A stretch of DNA of 22,500 nt from Tubiluchus corallicola (lineage: Eukaryota > Priapulida > Priapulimorpha > Priapulimorphida > Tubiluchidae): positions 1 through 22,500 of the forward strand of contig JAQGDQ010001843.1 of NCBI GenBank assembly GCA_030141605.1. The letters run 5' to 3'. Every line of letters starts with the position of its first letter. Within the stretch, counting starts at the first letter, position 1. The notes beneath the pieces were generated by a model. The model searched no databases and was not told the DNA's origin. It was given only the letters and a program-made list of their open reading frames with translations. Position numbers and translations under genes: made by a program. Positions 18,320 through 22,500 of this stretch are shown piece by piece.

Positions 18320-19165
18320 GGTTATGAACTTAGATAGATTATGCAATTGATGAGATGAAATTCAAAAGTAGCCACCACAGATGTACGCCAAGTTAAGAAA
18401 ATATTATAAATCATGCTGTCTGTACATCTTGTAAAACTGCCTAGGAAGGAGTAAAAACTGCCTACTCATAAACTACAAAGTGTCAGTGATGAGAAAACTG
18501 CTCACAGTCGTCATTATTTCAACACCATGCGCAATTTAATTCAATAAAGTAAATTATCAGTTATTACGTTTATTAGGCAATAGGCGCCTTGCTCATGAAT
18601 ATTCATTTGAATTAAGTAATTTTTGAACTATTACTGCGAACATAAAACAACGAAAATGAAAATATTCTGCCATTGCAGTTCAAAATTAAATGAAATAAAT
18701 CAGTTTTGTAGCTGTGGAAATCATTTTCAAATCAGAGAAATTAGGATAACATTGTACTATTATTATGTGCTAAAAGTAACGTTCTGTAGCATAAAACAGT
18801 ATGAGCGAGCCACGTTTCGAACCTGGTTCAAGCCAAATAGATTTTACAATGATAATAAAAACGTTAATAATAAATCATTTTTATACTATTATAACAATAA
18901 TAATACAGAATACAATACCCTATTGGCAGGGAAAAATTCTACTAATACACACATTAACTTATTGCGACTGCAACGTTAAGGTAAAGACCTAAGCAAAATA
19001 ATTTAAATAAAAGAACAAATCACAATTTAAAAAATCACCTAAATTGACAATATTATAGGATGATTAATACGAAACAACACCGAACAAATTACATACAACT
19101 AGTGATTTATGTCAAACTCTCTCTCTCTCTTAACTTATAGTTAACTGGTCTCTAAAATGGAGTTC
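18320..19165. other. AT-rich DNA without a gene
   Basis: Several short frames occur, but none shows a domain. CGTTTCGAACCTGG at about 18812-18825 contains a B-box-like sequence on the minus strand without an A box at the right distance. Confidence 0.35.
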
Positions 19166-19169
19166 ATCA

Positions 19170-19289
19170 TCCACTCTCAATTTATGTACTTTCTCACCCC
19201 TATTTTTCTCCTCTTCCTCCTCTTTTCCTTTTTGTTTTCAGCTTTTCTCTTTCCCTTTCGCTTTCTCTGCTTCGTTTTCTCGCTCTCCC

Positions 19290-19339
<50 letters not shown>

Positions 19340-19429
19340 CCCTTTCCCTCTGTGTGTGTGTGTGTGTCTCCTACTTACTCGCACCCACGCTCTCTCCACA
19401 TACCTCATTCTTACTCGGTGTAATTTTGA

Positions 19430-19461
<32 letters not shown>
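19170..19461. repeat. Pyrimidine-rich tract with (CT)n and (GT)n runs
   Basis: The plus strand is mostly C and T, with a perfect TC run at about 19294-19336, a TG run at 19351-19367 and another TC run at 19432-19461. Open frames on both strands (Ser/Leu-rich and Arg/Glu-rich) come from the dinucleotide repeat. Confidence 0.9.
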
Positions 19462-19465
<4 letters not shown>

Positions 19466-19928
19466 AGTCACCTGGCGGCATTTTCATAATTATAATCTGA
19501 ACAAACTTAAGGTTGCTCATAATAAATCAATGCGAAAATTTTTCAATTATCAGTTCGATCACAGTGCCAGGGACATTTCTGCGACGCATAAATTAGAGTA
19601 CTTTGATGTTATTTATAGGAAAAGCATTTACAGTCTGGATACTAGAATTTCAAACAGTAAAAACTTGTTATGTAGAACGATATTTGGTAGTGATATTTTA
19701 TTTACTTCTAGTATAAGAAAGATTTGGAGAATAAAATTGTATGCTTAATTTTTTACATATTCATTGATATAATGATTGAAGCAATGCGAAACTTTATTAT
19801 TATTATTTTTTTGTAATGTTGTTTTTATGTTGTGTTTACATTGTGTGCTTTGTGTCGTTTATTTACTTGTATTTTTGTTGTATATATATGAACGAAAGTT
19901 TGAAATAAAGAAGTAAATCAAAATCAAA
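19462..19928 (+). pseudogene. 5'-truncated CR1/jockey-like retrotransposon copy
   Basis: Directly after the (CT)n run the frame reads WRHFHNYNLNKLKVAHNKSM, then RKFFNYQFDHSARD, and RKSIYSLDTRISNSKN further on, to TAA at 19746-19748. This resembles the C-terminal tail, after the reverse transcriptase, of CR1/jockey-superfamily ORF2 proteins (pattern LK.AYN...RKLL..P...SA). About 180 bp of AT-rich 3' UTR follows with TTTGAAATAAAG and a short AAATC-type tail, and then (CT)n sequence resumes. The copy lacks all catalytic motifs. The open frame recorded upstream through the CT repeat is not part of the element. Confidence 0.65.
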
Positions 19929-20000
19929 TCTCTCTCTCTCTCTTTCTCTGCTTTTCTCTCTCTCTCCCGCTCTCTCTATACATCTCAGTCTCATGTCTGT
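19929..20000. repeat. (CT)n run right of the insert
   Basis: CT-rich sequence resumes at the insert's AAATC tail, consistent with insertion within a CT microsatellite. Confidence 0.85.
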
Positions 20001-20610
20001 CTCGCCTTCTCCCCCTTCGCGCTGTCTAAATTGCTTTCATATCTTCACACTATTCTATAAAACTCAATTGTCCTCTATTTCATATAAGCATCATCCATAT
20101 TAATCAAAACTGTGACGTCGCTGCTCCATTCCGAAACAGTTTCAAGCCTCAAAACTGACCAGCATCACCTGGGATGGCTGGTAATTCAGGATCATAATTC
20201 GATTTTCTTCGCATTCATCAGCAGTCCTTCTGAAACTAGCCGACTTCATAGATGTGTCATCATATATGTAAGTTATTGCAGCTTAGGTGACAGGTTGCCG
20301 CCATTACGATCTCATGAATGTAGAAATGTTGCCGGCAAGCATGCTGGCGAAATTGTGACGATATTTGAAGCATAATTCAACGGGAATTGATTTGGTCGAT
20401 TTACTGCCGCTCCAGACAACAAATCTAGAGATGTATTAAATCTGGAGACGTATCGAACAGTTGTAACAGTTGCTCTTTCTCACATCTGCCTGGTTTTTGC
20501 TTGCCGACAAATATATCTGGTTTCACGAGGGATGGCATATAATGACCACATTGCTGAACAGGAATTTAATTGCGGATTTATAGGCGTGGTTTTTTTCTTG
20601 TGCACACTGT
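20001..20610. other. DNA without a supported gene
   Basis: A frame at 20112-20375 is open but shows no recognisable domain or conserved pattern. I do not call it a gene. Confidence 0.3.
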
Positions 20611-20620
20611 CAAGTTTCTC

Positions 20621-21085
<465 letters not shown>

Positions 21086-21372
21086 CTCCGTTTCCGTTTT
21101 TTTCTTTTTTGTTCTCTCTCTGTTGTTTCATCGTGTTCCAACCTTTTTTCATCTTAAAATAGTTTCTATTAAATGTTTCTGCCTTTTCCTTGTCCACTCT
21201 TTCTCTACCTTTCTTCTGTCACGGAATTCTACCCAACCCTTCCATTCCTTCTCTATTTTTCTTCCTGCATTTTCCCCCTCAGGCTTCCCCTTTCCTCCTA
21301 CTTTTTTCCACCTCCTTCAATTTCTATTTCTCACCTTCTCTTCCTCTTCTCACGTTCCTCTTCCCGCTACAA
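21086..21372. repeat. Pyrimidine-rich tract
   Basis: The plus strand is dominated by TTTC, CCTTC and TTCCTC combinations. Three overlapping frames of Phe/Ser/Leu/Pro composition are open only because purine-rich stop codons are rare here. Confidence 0.75.
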
Positions 21373-21910
21373 AGCGTCAGCAGCTGAAAACATCCAGACT
21401 CGTTTTAATGAACCTAATGTGTTTCTAGTTTGTGTAAATGGACTACATTCAGACCACATTAGTGGCTTCCGCTTAGAAGCATAGAGAGCTCTCTATGAAG
21501 ATTATAAACAGCAGGAATTCCCAGTGGTGAAAATATTCTCTCTGAAATATGATATTTAAAAGCGTCTTCTAAGAGCAAAAATTTCGCTATAAAAGTGTTG
21601 TTGTGTATAGGTTATTGTCTCTAACGTTGAAATATCCGTTGCAACAAAGCTTTTGTAATACCTGATGTAAAGATAATCAAAATTTATTGCACAACGCGTC
21701 TCGAACAAAAACTGGTCATGATCAATGTTTCGTAACAAGAAGCTGTAGCTAAAACAATAAAGGCTAGGGGAATTTTAATATTATTATTATGACAATAATA
21801 TTATAAAATTTTACAACAGTATTGTATAACGTGGAGCTGATTGTGCTTATGCGCATGTCACGTAGTACTTGTGAAGAAAACGTAAAAAAGCAGCAGTAAA
21901 TGTGAAATTA
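21373..21910. other. AT-rich DNA without a gene
   Basis: No coding or RNA signal is seen. A short TTATTATTATGACAATAATAT inverted stretch lies near 21778-21800. Confidence 0.35.
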
Positions 21911-21920
21911 TAGAATTAAA

Positions 21921-22110
21921 TAGCTCGCCGGACATCTAATCCATTGTGCTCCATGCTGGTTACCATTACGGAGCAAGTGCTGAGGTGGAAAACGCATCTG
22001 CCCGTGAGCCCACTGAACCGACGAGGCCATTCCATGCAATGGCTTCGCATGGACGAGACCACGACAATGTAGAGGGTTGGGTCGAAAATAAATGGCATTT
22101 CGCTCCAGTA
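21921..22110. other. GC-rich island, unknown
   Basis: About 190 bp is clearly richer in GC than its surroundings. It is open over 55-60 codons in more than one frame on the minus strand, and over about 50 codons on the plus strand up to a TAG at about 22070. No motif is recognised. It could be part of a repeat or an exon; composition alone does not decide. Confidence 0.3.
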
Positions 22111-22273
22111 ACAATATTATAAAATTTCAATTCAATGTGACAACAATGCATCAATATTGGATCTAAAACGGTACAACGTTCCTCATGTTATAAATTAAAA
22201 TTTCCCTGACTGTTGTCTTTTATCAGCTTTTGGTCGAAAATCGTTAAACTATAAATTTTCAATATCTTTACAA

Positions 22274-22398
<125 letters not shown>

Positions 22399-22500
22399 TA
22401 TTTTTTTTTCATACATTAGAAAGTGCATAGCATTGTATAGAAGTTTTAGTTATTATTTATAAATGTTTTGAGACGGTAAAATTACGTTTTGAATATTTTA

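Noticed and set aside
18038-18337. Met-rich frame
   Set aside because: It results from the (GAT)n microsatellite.
18805-18840. Isolated B-box-like sequences on both strands
   Set aside because: There is no A box at tRNA-like distance, so a tRNA gene or SINE head cannot be supported.
19356-19461. N-terminal part of the 130-codon frame through the CT repeat
   Set aside because: It is microsatellite sequence that happens to be in frame with the retroelement remnant. Only the part from about 19462 is element-derived.

Overview
The window looks like metazoan nuclear, gene-poor DNA. The background is AT-rich and no conventional multi-exon host gene can be supported. It is full of simple-sequence DNA, minisatellites and non-LTR retrotransposon pieces of animal type. 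The abundance of (GAT)n, (CT)n, (ATT)n and (CAGT)n tracts, RTE- and CR1/jockey-like fragments and degenerate TTAGGG DNA would suit a marine invertebrate such as a mollusc. The sequence alone does not settle the phylum.

Layout. 1-4340: AT-rich DNA with one copy of a dispersed repeat on the minus strand (about 451-985), an ATC/GTC microsatellite, a purine-rich tract holding a 91-bp tandem duplication, and a minus-strand relic of an RTE-like reverse transcriptase with its (ATG)n tail (about 3137-3545). About 4341-8725: a much more GC-rich, nearly complete RTE-like non-LTR retrotransposon. It has about 1 kb of leader and one uninterrupted reading frame (5433-8669) coding for an AP-type endonuclease, a reverse transcriptase and a C-terminal Cys/His finger. 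8726-14800: AT-rich DNA with two further copies of the dispersed repeat, a CAGT/GTC microsatellite, a 14-bp minisatellite of nearly 1 kb with a 42-bp higher-order period, and short tandem duplications. 14640-16300: a telomere-like tract, a 5S rRNA-like segment, a tRNA-like segment on the minus strand, and a decayed non-LTR 3' end on the minus strand. 16640-18320: a Gly/Ala-coding GC-rich island, an (ATT)n tract, a 40-bp minisatellite with two unit types, and a (GAT)n tract. 19170-21370: a pyrimidine-rich domain with several (CT)n runs, interrupted by a 5'-truncated CR1/jockey-like copy and a second AATAAA-ended insert. 22274-22398: a long (TTA)n tract.

The only convincing protein-coding function is that of the retrotransposon at 5433-8669: nick the target DNA, prime on it, and copy the element RNA. 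The other coding remnants are truncated or degenerate copies of related machinery. The strongest candidates for something undescribed are the three-copy dispersed repeat with a shared 3' end, the 5S-like segment, and the two minisatellites with higher-order structure.
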